Shown here piece by piece: positions 10,545 through 20,915 of a stretch of 64,000 bases of DNA (position 1 is the first letter of the stretch; each line of letters starts with the position of its first letter). A model generated the notes under the pieces. It was given only the letters and a program-made list of their open reading frames with translations, was not told where the DNA came from and searched no databases. Position numbers and translations under genes: made by a program. Source of the stretch: Trichobilharzia regenti (taxonomy: Eukaryota > Platyhelminthes > Trematoda > Strigeidida > Schistosomatidae); contig OX235265.1 in NCBI GenBank assembly GCA_944472135.2, positions 90,800,984 to 90,864,983 on the forward strand, in the 5' to 3' direction.

Positions 10545-12162
10545 CCCCTAGAAATTCGCTCTAAATCTAGACTAACAAATTCTTATGAAATAAATCATAG
10601 ATTAGATAATTTCAAATTAGATAATGAAGAGAAAACGGTTAGTTTTGACATTGTCAGTTTATATACACGTATACTAATAAATATGGCTATAGAAGCAGTC
10701 AGAAACGAACTCATTTCTGACCAGGAAATTAAACTTAGCACGAAAGTACCACTTGAGGACATAATGCTGGGAGTGCAGCTATGCCTGACTTCCACAGTAT
10801 TTAAATCCCAGAGGGGGAAAATATAGAAACAAACTGAGGGAATTGCCATGGGATCACCAATATCCCCGGTTGTAGAAGATATATCCGTGGAGAGGCGGGA
10901 AAACATAGCGATTGAAACGTTCACCCTCACCCCGAAAGTATGGTGGAGGCATGTAGAAGACACATTCACTGTACTTAGAACACAGGATATAGATAGATTT
11001 TTCGAACACATCGACTCAAAGGTGGGGGCAATTCAATTCGCTTATGAATTGAAAAGTCAGGAAGAGGAACTTGCAATCATATATTGTGGCGAAAGTAAAG
11101 AAGTTGTGAAGTTAAACACTAGTGTCCACAGGAAACCCACACATTCAAACAGATATTTTGATTTCCGACCATCCCATCTTATGCCAGTAAAATTAAGATT
11201 GGTGAAATGTTTAAGCTACAGAACACAAAAACTAAGTAGAACCAAGGAAAATCTAAAGCAGGAAGTGATACAAATGAGAGAAGCCTTGAAACGTAATAAT
11301 TACCCGGATATATTAGTCAGCAAATATGTAGTGAAATGTAACAATAAAACAAATAATGATAGTAGCGATAGTGATAATAATGATAACAATAATTATGATA
11401 ATAATAATAGTGATAATAATAATAATAATAGTAATATTAATGATGACACCAATAATAGGGAATCTAAATCATCAGTAGTAATCCCATACAAGGAGGGAAC
11501 CTCGGAACCCACGTTACGCAGAATTCTTAACAAGGCAGGAATAAAACCTCAATTAGAAACAGGCTTTGTCATTTAAAAGAACTTGTGAAGCCAACAAAAC
11601 AAGACAATTTAGTTTATCTAATACCCAATCTGCAATGACTGTCAGGTTAAATACATACGTCAAAGTAGTAGAATAGGGGCAGTCAGACTAGTCAAATATA
11701 AAAACCTAACAAAATCTGGATTGGTTGACCCGAATAAGATAAGAAATCTAGAGAATAGTTCAGCCACTCACTACATGCAATTACATGCAGCCATATAGTA
11801 GCATGGGATAGGATGATGGTTTTAAAATGTCACAGGTTGGAGGAAGAGATTGATAACATAAGCCTTGTTTTATCGAATCAACTGAAAACTCGTGTAATAG
11901 GGATGATTTTACACCTATCCAGACAGATATCTGGAAAACTCTACTAACCCAACGACGACAAATAGGAGGGACAAAGAAAACTATAAAACTCAAGTTTCAA
12001 AATCGTGTGATGATAGTTGATATGATTATGAGCCACAATAAATTTTGTTCGTAAACGCCATCCAGTAAATAATACTGTTTCACTCACTGTGTGATATATC
12101 CAATAAACAAACTAATATGGAATTAATTACTACCATAGTGCCCAAATTTTACACATATATTA
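10545..12162 (+). mobile_element. PLE-A with long RT frame, Asn-rich linker and GIY-YIG remnant
   Basis: Penelope-type RT sequence starts near 10565 (NSYEINHRLDNFKLDNEEKTVSFDIVSLYT, motif A). One TAG stop at about 10826 separates it from the open frame 10848-11576. That frame starts MGSPISPVVEDI and carries WWRHVEDTF, where the family has YVDD; Tyr is His and the first Asp is Glu, so the RT should be inactive. VHRKPTHSNRYFDF and NNYPDILVSKYV follow. An in-frame (AAT/GAT)n microsatellite then encodes an Asn/Asp-rich linker of about 50 residues, and TLRRILNKAG precedes the endonuclease. The GIY-YIG domain (about 11640-11730) is frame-broken. The 3' part matches 1-710. Confidence 0.88.
10848..11576 (+). 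pseudogene. PLE-A reverse transcriptase fragment with Asn-rich C-terminus
   Basis: The frame is 242 codons. The likely true start lies upstream, since the Met is the internal AMGSPISP Met of RT motif B and a TAG at about 10826 cuts the protein. The catalytic HVED replaces YVDD. Residues from about 165 to 215 are almost only N, D and S, from a triplet microsatellite in frame. The frame ends just before the GIY-YIG domain, which is shifted and broken. It would make at most a non-catalytic fragment. Confidence 0.8.
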
Positions 12163-12239
12163 TCTCAGAGTCAGATGTGATTATTTTTGCGGTGTTGAGC
12201 TGTTATCCTTATCGCCAACCTTCCCTTTTCATTGGTTAT

Positions 12240-12600
12240 ATTGACAGCTAAGCGAGGCTGAGAATCGAACCCCAATGGTAATGTCTCAGACTGCGACACT
12301 GGGTGATGCTGGTTCGAATCTCAGAAGGAACATGAATTCCTTCAGGGTTGCAGATACGCCTTCCTGACTGGTGAGTGTCAACTAGCACGAAACCTAGGTC
12401 AGGCAAGACCTCCTGTGGCTGATTGTCTCCATCCATCTAATATCATCAAATCAATGTGTTCCGTGAAGGCTAACGAGCTACCTAGAATGTTGGCCACATA
12501 ACAAACCTAACTGAGTGAACTCAGTCTGCATCAAAGAAAGGACTAGACACATCACACTGCTTAACTAGTGTCCAATCAAAATCGAACCCCAACTGACGTG
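12240..12600 (+). mobile_element. SINE-C copy, tRNA-like head and long tail
   Basis: The region 12285-12330 ends in ctggttcgaatctcag, a Pol III B-box-like block. It continues with cagggttgcagatacgcc, gtgagtgtcaactagcacgaaacc and later actcagtctgcatcaaag. The same blocks in the same order recur at 40.06-40.34 kb and partly at 7.23-7.4 kb. This is the best copy of the family here. The gap before it (12163-12240) shows nothing. Confidence 0.65.
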
Positions 12601-12754
12601 GATGTAGTTGTCGAGTATTGTCGAGTACTGCAGAACCACCGAGACATGCATGTACTTGGATATAGAATATATATCGAAATAAGAATTTTGTGAGGCTGTG
12701 AGGATAAAAGAAGTAATTACTGGCAACACAGCTGAGTATGTTAAAGCCATCTAA

Positions 12755-12960
12755 GATCGGAAAATCAATACAAATACTTAAGACACTGAAATCAACTGGA
12801 AATCTGCTTCATTCATCAATAAGGAACAAGATTAGAAAGTTTCAACATTAATCGATCAATCAGTCAGTTCTTCTTCAATTTACTTCAGAAACTTGGCACA
12901 CGCGTCAATAAAAGCATTTCCTATTGGCTATTGAAGGCTTTCGTCAACCAGCTACAAGGA
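12755..12960 (+). mobile_element. LINE-A fragment
   Basis: Broken frames correspond to KIGK..., ...SIRNKIR.F, and SETWHTRQ..KHF of the region between the RT and the C-terminal tail in LINE-A. Both ends are truncated. It joins SINE-A at about 12965. Confidence 0.6.
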
Positions 12961-12964
12961 ACTG

Positions 12965-13206
12965 TTTTTTTTAATTTTCCTGCACGTTCCCAGTGGAACA
13001 TAGGGCTTCAAGCTAGATGCTTAAAGTTCCTGTAGCAGTGGTGATTATTTTTACAGGATGGGGTTGCTAGCCTCATGCCAAACCTTTCCTCTTCACCAGT
13101 CTCACTACTGGCTTAGCGAGGTAAAGGAGTGCGCCGGCCGAGGATCGAACCCCGGACCATGTGCATGGTCGGCGAGCGTCCTAACCACTATGCCACCGAC
13201 GCACTG
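12965..13206 (-). mobile_element. SINE-A, near full-length tRNA-derived SINE
   Basis: On the minus strand the element starts with GTGCGTCGGTGGCATAGTGG (A-box-like TGGCATAGTGG) and has GGGGTTCGATCC as a B box about 40 bp on. The body follows, ending in GAAGCCCTATGTTCCACTGG. It is about 240 bp. Other copies lie at 22.3, 28.9, 31.75/32.7, 33.3 and 33.44/38.1 kb. It would be transcribed by Pol III and mobilised by a LINE; which one is unknown. Confidence 0.8.
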
Positions 13207-13390
13207 GTAGTAACAATATACTGTTCAGAGGTTGTTGTTTCCCTAAACAGTAGCTACATAATAAAGTAATCGCCTTATAACTGATGTTCTTTAGGTTCGG
13301 CCTTTGGTTAGGTTGCTGCTTAGCATTGTCAGAGTTGAAAATATTTATTTCCCGATACGAATTAAAAACAAGCAATAAAAGTTGGTAAGG

Positions 13391-13441
13391 CAGGATTTAT
13401 TGGTGGATTCATCAAATTTCGGTAGAACTCTTCCTCAGCTG
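13391..13441 (-). ncRNA. PLE-C hammerhead-like motif, left arm
   Basis: The minus strand reads CAG-CUGAGGA, then AGAGUUCUACC, GAAA, an interrupted hairpin (UUUGAUG ... AAU), C and CUG. The CUGANGA and GAAA boxes are perfect, and CAG/CUG can form stem I. Stem II can only form about 3 bp (AGA/UCU), so catalytic activity is uncertain. Hammerheads in PLE terminal repeats are established; this assignment is by pattern. Confidence 0.5.
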
Positions 13442-14157
13442 AATACCCTACATACACAGATATATATATATACTTTTTAAATTACATTGGGACGTATAAG
13501 ACTGATAAGTAAACAAACTACATTGAATTAGTGATGCAGAAAGACAGGTGTGAAATTTTTTCCAAGTAATATTGAAATAGGTAAGATGAGAGAGAGTATG
13601 AGAGATCAAAACTAAGACAAATTGCATTACGTTTCAATTACATCACTAGCATGATGAAGCATTTGCCGTAATTGGTTGAAAACAGCTGAGTTCGAAGTGC
13701 CAAAATCCTCAATAACTAAACATCTTGTGGATTACGGACATGATATAGACTGGGTCAAGTCATTCACAATTGTCAGCAGATAAAGAAACAAGAAGACGCT
13801 TGCAATTGCAAAGGCTTGTGCAATTTCATTTTATAAACCAGGTCTCTGTTTACAGAAGGAGATGGTCGTGACTCTGATTCTACCATGGTAATACGTTTCA
13901 CTTATTATTCTACCTCAGTATTATTATTCTTGATTCATTTAAAACTATCCTTTATCAGTAAGTAGTATTATCTTAACTCACTTCAACACTATTATTATTG
14001 TTATTATAACTATTACTATTGATATTATTCTGTTTGCAATTGTTGTCATATTCTCTAATGACTAATTGTTTATCTAAGGGATGTAATTGAAGCGTAATAC
14101 AATTTATCTTAATTTTGATCTCTCATACTCTCTCTTCCATTATCTATTTGAACATGA

Positions 14158-14493
14158 AAACATTTATTTCCCGATACGAATTTATAACAAGCAATAAAGG
14201 TTAATTAAAGCAGGCATGTACTGTCCTGTCCATGAAGACTTTCTAAATGTAGATCTTTCGATTATGCCATCATTCATTTTGGCTAGAAACACTTCTAGGA
14301 ATTTAACAGTATCGTTTTCCTCGTGTTCTACTGTGAAATTGAGATTTGGATGGCATGAACTGAATTTTATCAGCATGTCTTCCGCTTTTGATCTGCTTTC
14401 ACAGACAATAAAAATGTTATCAACATGTCTTAGGTAAACATCCGTTTCTTGTATATGTTGCTGCCGCTTTATTAACCTTTATTGCTTGTTATA
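14158..14493 (-). mobile_element. 336-bp mini-PLE with inverted ends and 13-bp TSD
   Basis: The perfect 13-bp direct repeat tatttgaacatga lies at 14145-14157 and 14494-14506. The insert between them has inverted ends (taacaagcaataaaggttaa at 14190 and its complement near 14470-14492). It holds a minus-strand RT fragment: LRHVDNIFIV (family YVDD, here HVDN), HPNLNFTVEHE, FLEVFLAKMND, FRKSSWTGQY. The RT reading frame jumps straight from the GQYM codons into the terminal repeat, so almost all of the element is deleted. Confidence 0.85.
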
Positions 14494-14628
14494 TATTTGA
14501 ACATGACCTGAAAAATATTCACACCTGTTATTCTGAATGAATAATTCAATGTAGTCTGTTTACTTATCAGTCTTATATCTTCCAATGTAATTTCAAAAGT
14601 GTATATATATCCGTGTATGTAGAGTATT

Positions 14629-14664
14629 CAGCTGAAGAAGAGTTCTACCGAAATCTGGTGAACA
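14629..14664 (+). ncRNA. PLE-C hammerhead-like motif, right arm (truncated)
   Basis: CAG-CUGAAGA, AAGAGUUCUACC and GAAA are present, but the copy ends soon after, so the closing CUG strand is missing. It is the partner of the left-arm motif at 13391-13441. Confidence 0.4.
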
Positions 14665-14679
14665 CTATCAGAGTGTTCC

Positions 14680-15306
14680 AAACCTAGTTGGTAAAGGTGT
14701 GAAGTGCCCGTTGGATTTTGATAATTCTCTAAATGATCAATGATGAAACTTAAACTGACAACTCTTCATTAGTTAAAAGGGAATTAAAATCATTATTGCC
14801 TTTTCAAGATAGATAACTTGTTGAAGTATATCAGCTCATGTGGTTGAATTTAATTTTAGTCAATTTTGGTCAGTTAACAGACACGGATGAATGAACTGGT
14901 CAGTTAATCAATAAAATCTATGAAACATAAAAAAAAGAATACAAAACCACATATAATATTTTTTTATCATAAGGCCAGTTAGTGTTCCTTCCTTCTCTAG
15001 ATGTGAATTAAAACGCCCTATACCACCAATAAATATGCAGGTAGAGAGAAGGTATCTGACTCATTGTGATATGTGAAAAAAAAGACAAACAAGTTGAGAT
15101 TTTTGGTAGATGTTAAAGTATCTCTGATTTACATTGAAACCAGTGCTGTTGTCCATTTCCAAGTCACCTCTTTTATAAATTCTCAGTAACTCTGTAAGGC
15201 TAAGTGTACACTTAATCAGTCATTGCTGTTTATCAAGTTTTCTTGAAGTACAATTAATGCAGTAAACTAGGTGTGTACCTGCTTGTGCGTGTGTGTGTCT
15301 CTGTAG
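14680..15306. other. No recognisable feature
   Basis: AT-rich sequence with a short (gt)n stretch near 15280-15298. I see no repeat or coding match. Confidence 0.4.
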
Positions 15307-15360
15307 AAAGATAAAGCGATGGAGAAGACGCAGTGTCAGAAGTTACATGACAGCAAACAG
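15307..15360 (+). other. Possible small internal exon
   Basis: A pyrimidine-rich acceptor (tgtgtctctgtag) ends at 15306 and a strong donor (cag|gtgagt) follows 15360. The 54 bp between them is open in one frame (KDKAMEKTQCQKLHDSKQ) and divisible by three. Schistosomes are known for small exons, but such signals also arise by chance. No neighbouring exon is certain. Confidence 0.2.
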
Positions 15361-15399
15361 GTGAGTAGGATATTATTTCTTAGCGTTTACACTAGGAGT

Positions 15400-15545
15400 A
15401 TTATTATTATTGTTCCCTTGGGTTCCTAGTGGAACATAGGGCTTCAGCTGCACGTCTCCACTTGCCAATTCTGTCTTCTGCTGTACTTTTCACCTGCATC
15501 GATCCATGTTAGTCGATACTGTTTCAACTCCTCATCACACGATAC
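15400..15545 (-). mobile_element. LINE-A 3'-end fragment with (TTA)n tail
   Basis: The sequence cccttgggttcctagtggaa followed by the cttcagctgcacgtctccac block is the antisense 3' end of LINE-A. It is truncated after about 150 bp at ctcatcacacgata. Confidence 0.75.
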
Positions 15546-15599
15546 ACTAGGGATATAAATAAGTCGTTTATTTCACTAAAGAAAATTATGCATGATATA

Positions 15600-15848
15600 C
15601 AGAACACCTTTTCGAGTGTGGACGTGATCATGAAGTCGTACTTTCTAAAGAAGCATTCAAAGCTAAATAGAACAATGTATTTTTCAAGTGTCAGGTTTCA
15701 GGGAAGGAATTTATTCCAGTAAATGAATGGCAAACTAGCATCCCCAAACAATCCCCAAAAGGGAAGAAACAGGTGTCTAGTACTACTTGGTTGTGTAAAT
15801 ATTGTGGATCCCCGAAGAAAATTGAAGCAGATCATATTTATATAAATT
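15600..15848 (+). other. Unassigned frame with a Cys-x-x-Cys motif
   Basis: One frame reads EHLFECGRDHEVVLSKEAFKAK, a TAG stop, then VSGKEFIPVNEWQTSIP and WLCKYCGSPKKIEADHIYIN. I do not recognise the protein. The composition is less repeat-like than its surroundings, but the stop and the missing start argue against an intact gene. It could be an exon, a retroelement piece or chance. Confidence 0.2.
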
Positions 15849-16000
15849 AACTCTTTCTTGAATATACCATAAGTGATTCTTCTTATTTTATCTTTAATGT
15901 TGCCAACACTGAATTGTACTCAATAGAATGTCAAATTTTCCCATAACTTTCATTTTAAAAATATGGTCTTTCGACTTTGTAATGAAAACAAAATGAGTAC

Positions 16001-17105
16001 TTTCATATTAGTTTGTTTATTAGATGTATCACACAGTGAGTGAAACAGTATTAATTACTGGATGACAAGGTTTCGAACAGAAGTTATTGTTCAAAATAAC
16101 TTCATCAATTATAATCACACAACTTTGAAACTTGAGTCGTCGTAGGCGTGTTAGTAGAATTTTCCAGATATCTGTCTAGACAGGTGTAAAATCATCCCTA
16201 TTACACGAGTTTGCAGTTGATTCGATAAAACAAGGCTTATGTTATCAATCTCTTCCTCCAACGTGTGACATTTTAAAACTGTCATCCTATCCCGTGCTAC
16301 TATATGGCTGTGTGTATTTGCATGTAGTGAGTGGCTGAACTATTCTCTAGAATTCTTATCTTATTTGGGTCAACCAGTCTGGATTTTGTTGGGTTTTTAT
16401 ATTTGACTAGTCTGACTGCCCCTATTCTACTACTTTGAATGATGTATTTGACCTGACAATCATTGTAGTCAGGGTATTAGATAAATTAAATTGCTTTGTT
16501 TATGTTGGCTCAACAGGATTGATCCTTCAACCGACAAAGCTTGTATCTAATTCAGTTTGGTTACCTTTTATTCCTGCCTTGTTAAGAATTCTGCGTAACG
16601 TGGTCTGCGAGGTTCCCTCCTTGTATGGGATTACTACTGATGATTTAGATTCCTTATTGTTGGTGTCGTCATTATTATTATTATTAATATTATTATCATC
16701 GTTATTATCGGTATCATTGTTATTATTATTATCACCATCACTACTATCATTATTTGTTTTATTGTTACATTTCACTACATATTTGCTGACTAATTTATCC
16801 GGGTAATTATTACGTTTCTAGGCTTCCCTCATATGTATCACTTCCTATCTTAGATTTTCCTTAGTACTACTTAGTTTTTGTGCTCTGTCGCTTAAACATT
16901 TCACCAATCCTATTTTCACTGACATAGGATGGGATGATCGGAAATCCAAATATCTGTTTGAATATTTGGGTTTTCTGTAAACTCTGGTGTTTTTAACTTC
17001 CCATCTTCTTTCCTTTTTACTGTGCAATCCAACATTCGAATATCTCCTTCCTGACTTTTCAATTCATAAGTGAATTGAATTGCCTCTACGTTCGATTTCA
17101 TGTGT
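16001..17105 (-). mobile_element. PLE-A, 5'-truncated, antisense, with 11-bp TSD
   Basis: The 11-bp direct repeat aaaatgagtac lies at 15990-16000 and 17106-17116 and brackets the element exactly. The minus strand carries KSNVEAIQFTYELKSQE, VYRKPKYSNRYLDFRSSHP, then the Asn/Asp-rich linker from an (AAT/GAT)n tract at 16775-16660, VVIPYKEGTSQTTLRRILNKAG near 16640-16575, and a broken GIY-YIG region near 16430. Its 3' end matches 1-710 and 11.6-12.16 kb but stops about 30 bp earlier. It lacks RT motifs A to C, so it was already dead on insertion. Confidence 0.88.
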
Positions 17106-17116
17106 AAAATGAGTAC

Positions 17117-17539
17117 CTTTGATGAACTTTGGTACTTCTTTACACACTGTAAATCACTGGCAAATGCTTTTGAAGTTAAAGTAGATTAGAAGTGGTTTAC
17201 AGGCTAACTGATTTACGTACATGAATGTAGGTGTTATTACGACAACGGAAGAATCTCTCATTTATATTGTAGACGGTAGAGATAAACGTTTTTGTGACAT
17301 AGTAAAGAGTTCAAAAATAATACAGCAGTCAGCAATATTTTCTATAAATGAAAACCTTTCGAAAAATGAGGAACTGATAACTAGTGACTGGGTCTGTATA
17401 GGAAGTTACTTGGAGGTTGTAACCAGTTGGGTCCATCAAGTCATATATGAGATCAAATTCGCACCAGTGATAATGGCTGGCAGTTGCACTAAATATACAC
17501 ACCACAAAATGGCAGTAGTTGGATTTCATAGGCCTCTTG
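17117..17539. other. No recognisable feature
   Basis: An open frame of 124 codons (17221-17595) runs into a tRNA-like SINE head. I recognise no domain and do not call it a gene. Confidence 0.4.
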
Positions 17540-17710
17540 TTCGAGTCCCCGTGGCTGAATGGTCTAGAAGCTGGCCTTGTAGCCAGAATGTCTGAAACTC
17601 GGCGAGTGCATACTGGTTAAAAGAGTCCCAAACTAGAATAAAACAGCCGCCCAGTGCTCCCAGGTTTTCCAATAGCCCTCTAACTGGTGTCAACTCTTCA
17701 TCAGACCTAT
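17540..17710 (+). mobile_element. SINE-B copy
   Basis: The tRNA-like head (cgtggctgaatggtctagaa) is followed by agagtcccaaactag, the gccgcccagtgctcccagg block and ctaactggtgtcaactcttc, as in the SINE-B copies at 42.5 and 61.9 kb. Confidence 0.65.
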
Positions 17711-17929
17711 AATTCAGGAATTATCAGTCAAACTAATTCCACTAGTAGTTCAACCATTTTTCTAGTGTGCATGAATTGAGATTAGACTTCATTTGCAGAA
17801 ACTTCAGTGCCCGGCTGAATTTCACTCAGATGCAGCGCCACGTTCATTTTGCAGGGGGAAAATTTAGTGTATTAAACTTTGTAAGTAAGAAACAACCCCC
17901 ATGCAAATGAAACCAAAATATTGAAATAT

Positions 17930-18150
17930 CTTCTGTGCCTCCACACGAAAATACTGAAGATCAAACGGCCGACGAGAAAGGATCAGCAGCAAAGAAATCT
18001 GGCGATTCAGCGAACCAGCCAAGAATCTCTTTCTCTCTCAACAAATATGCAGAAAGAAAAAGAGGTGGATAGGACATACACTGAGGAGACCATTCAGTAC
18101 CATCCAGCACCAGGCCGTAGAGTGGAAACCGAATGGAGTGCGACAAATTG
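17930..18150 (+). mobile_element. LINE-A C-terminal fragment
   Basis: Frames read ILKIKRPTRKDQQQRN and then QICRKKKRWIGHTLRRPFSTIQHQAVEWKPNG, the LINE-A C-terminal tail. The 3' end after VEWKPNG is lost. Confidence 0.75.
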
Positions 18151-19009
18151 AACCTATGTGATATCAAGGGCATCATGTGTGCGCAAAGTGAAAGCTTGTT
18201 AACAATTATCGTTTCAGTTAAACAGAGCTTCTGAGAAGACAGTGAAATGAAGAAATGCTGATGAAGCCCAGTGTTCCTCCTGAAGCTCAACAGAACAGAA
18301 ATAATTATCGAAATTACAAGTCGCTTAATGCAAGGATACATTTTATTACTGAATAAAAACGAAAAGCTGAACAATTATAATTCCACTTACCAATTAGATA
18401 CAATAATTGTTGTGAACACTTGACAAAAACTTGAATATAATCGAATTATCCATAGACTATACAATAAATAAACTGGTAAAACTCCATATTGAATCCAACC
18501 GATTTGACGAAAATCGAGGCATCCAGTAAATTTTAAGCGAACTGGTTCCACTATGAAACACACGGAAAAGAAAACAATCAGCATTACACAACTCATATCT
18601 TGAAGTAATTATAAAGTGTTTAGTATACGTATATGTACACATAGTTAAGTTCCTACTAAATGTATTAGACAGCGTGAATTGTCATTTGTGTGCCAGTAGT
18701 CCCACAGTAGACTGCTCACCAGTCAAGCAAGTTGCCTGGGTTCAGTTCCAGGCGGATTCACTCCTAAACCTAGCCTAACTCACTAGTCAGTGGTAAAACG
18801 GAAGAACAGGGAGGATCGAGCTTAACGCCAACCGCTCAAATTAGTAAAAGAAACGACTTCAGTTTTAGTTAAACTTCGGAACTTGAAACTTTCTGGCCCT
18901 CTCCAGGAAGGGAAAAATTGTACCAAATGCAGTAACATCCATTCACCAAACAAGATGAAGTCTTTGTAATGTATTTCAAAACACTGATATGATGTCAGAG
19001 TTGAGCAAC
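18151..19009. other. No firm feature
   Basis: AT-rich. A possible B-box-like ctgggttcagttccagg lies at 18739-18756 without a clear A box, so a decayed SINE is possible. Nothing coding is recognisable. Confidence 0.35.
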
Positions 19010-20545
19010 TTATTAAACAGGACCGGATGGAATCCCAGCAGAAGCTTTGAAAATAGACCTAGAGACAACAGTGGACTTGATGATGCCACTGCTGGAGAAG
19101 GCGTGGAACGAGGGCAAAGTAGCCGAGGATTGGAAGAAAGGATACTTATTCAAACTACCAAAGAAAGGAGACATAAGTCAATGCGAAAACTGGCGCGGAA
19201 TTATGCTCCTGTCCATCCCAAGCAAAATACTAAGCCGCATCATCCTGGAGAGAATCAAACAAGCCAACCTGGATGAAAAACTTCGACCGGAACAAGTTTG
19301 ATTCAGGGGAAACAAGTCATGTGGTGATCAAATCGCCACTCTACGGATCATCATTGAACAAAGCTTGGAATGGCAGTCACCTCTCTATCTCAACTTCACT
19401 GACTTTGAAAAGGCCTTCGACAGCGTCGATTGAGAGGTGATTTGGTAACTACTACTTTACTACCGGGTCCCATCGACAATTATACATCTCATCCAACAGT
19501 TGTACATCAGTACTGCATGCCAAGTAATCCACAACGGGAAACTCACGGGATCCTTCGAAGTGATGACGGGAGGAATACGAGCTGGCTGCCTACTATCGCC
19601 AATGATTTTCCTGACTGTAGTATGTTGGATAATGCAACAGAAGACGTACGATGAGGAAACAGGCATAAAATGGACCCACATAAAAAACTAGGAGGATCCG
19701 GACTTTGCCGATGATATATGTCTGATTTCCCACAAACTGGAAGATATGCAAGTGAAAAGCAACAATTTAGTAGAAGAAGCATCAAAGATAGGACTTCAGG
19801 TAAACATAGATAAAACAGAGGTGATGAAGATTCCTGGCCAACAGCAACAGCAACATACAACAGACAACAATCAGCATAAATAGAAGGAATCTGAAAGAAA
19901 CAACCTCCTTTACCTATTCACATACTTACCTACATGGGAAGCATCGTTTCAACTATAGGTGGGCAGAACTAGCAAAGATATCAAAGCCAGAATCGGGAAA
20001 GCAAGAAAAGCTTTCATTACTCTTAAGTCTGCGTTGAGGTCAACAGCTCTCAGCATCAAAAATAAGATCTGGATTTTCAACTCCAATATGTAGTCAGTGC
20101 TACTATACTGATTAGAGACTTGGCGCGTCATAAAGAGCACCTCAAACAGACTACTGACCTTCATCAACAACTTTCTTCGCTCAATAATCAAGATCAGATG
20201 GCCGGCCAGAAAATATCAACAACACGGAGGGATGGGAGCAAACCAACTCAACCGAAACCAATTGTTGAACAAATGTGCCGGAAGAAATTGAGGTGGATTG
20301 GCTTTACTCTAAGAAAAGCATCAAGTGGCATAACTAGACAAGCCCTCGAGTAGAACCTGAAAGGGAAGCGGCGAGTTGGTCGTCAGTGCCAGGGTGTTAT
20401 GGAGGAGGTCATGTGAAAAGGAGATGAAAGCGTGTGGGCAGACATGGAGCGGGGTGAAAACGGTGGCAGAGAACCGAACGCAATTGAGACGTTTTGCAGA
20501 AGCCCTATGTTTCTTTAGGAATTAAAGGAAATAATAATAAATAAT
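19010..20545 (+). mobile_element. LINE-A, longest copy (RT from motif 0 to tail)
   Basis: It starts inside the RT domain (PAEALKIDLETTVDLMMPLLEKAWNEGKVAEDWKKGYLFKLPKKGD at 19025-19170) and continues LLSIPSKILSRIILERIKQANLDEKLRPEQV, a stop, and FRGNKSCGDQIATLRIIIEQ. Next is motif A (NFTDFEKAFDSVD) near 19395-19430, then IRAGCLLSPMIFLTVV near 19575, then FADDICLISHKLED near 19700. A Gln-rich (CAG)n run follows (19840-19860) and the tail WRVIKSTSNRL...WRRSCEKEMKACG. It ends in (AAT)n. Frameshifts near 19440, 19690 and 20090 kill it. The endonuclease half is absent. The ADD triad is intact. Confidence 0.9.
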
Positions 20546-20827
20546 AAATTTATTAAACTTTGCATATGTGGTTCTGCTGCGAGTGAACTCAGTGATAAAA
20601 TATGACAGTGTACTCACAGATTTCAAGCAGTATACATTTGAAACTCAACGGAAATACAACGTTTGAAAATATGTCTACTACTGATTAACTGATATAAGTA
20701 GCTGGGTACCTTTTGCATCAACCATTAGTGCTTGCTAGCCCGATCGACGTGATCTAAACACCAGACAGTCATTTCGATGGTTCGAGACCAAGCTCAACAG
20801 CAATTCGTCGAGTTTGACTCAATTGAG
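20546..20827. other. No recognisable feature
   Basis: AT-rich spacer after the LINE-A tail. No feature seen. Confidence 0.4.
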
Positions 20828-20864
20828 ATATCCGGATTAAAACAAGCAATAAACGTTAATAAAG

Positions 20865-20915
20865 CGGGATTTAATGATGGATTCATCAAATTTCGGTAGA
20901 CGTCTTCCTCAGCTG
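20865..20915 (-). ncRNA. PLE-C hammerhead-like motif, left arm
   Basis: The minus strand reads CAG-CUGAGGA, AGACGUCUACC, GAAA, then UUUGAUG AAUC CAUCA as a hairpin, AAAUC and CCG. The core boxes are perfect, but the closing strand is CCG instead of CUG, so stem I is weakened. Stem II AGA/UCU is kept by the paired sequence AGACGUCU. Confidence 0.5.

Larger units (their letters stand above)
13335..14665 (+). mobile_element. PLE-C foldback unit with inverted terminal repeats
   Basis: The plus-strand core at 13690-13895 reads VPKSSITKHLVDYGHDI...KTLAIAKA...KPGLCLQKEMVVTLILPW, the C-terminus of a Penelope-type GIY-YIG protein with one stop. It is flanked by inverted repeats: 13345-13545 is the reverse complement, with changes, of 14510-14665. 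Each arm carries a hammerhead-like core. A second element (14158-14493) has inserted in the 3' repeat. Near-matching flanks (gtcagagtt on the left, atcagagtgtt on the right) may be a decayed target duplication. Confidence 0.78.

Noticed and set aside
13335..14665. Inverted-repeat units as DNA transposons (TIR elements)
   Set aside because: No transposase is encoded, contents are PLE RT/GIY-YIG fragments, TSD lengths vary (11-13 bp), and PLEs are known to have inverted terminal repeats.
16435..16806. 123-codon plus-strand open frame rich in Leu/Ser
   Set aside because: It is the antisense reading of the Asn-rich microsatellite linker of the PLE-A at 16.0-17.1 kb.
17221..17595. 124-codon open frame
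   Set aside because: No recognisable domain, and its end lies inside a SINE-B tRNA-like head.
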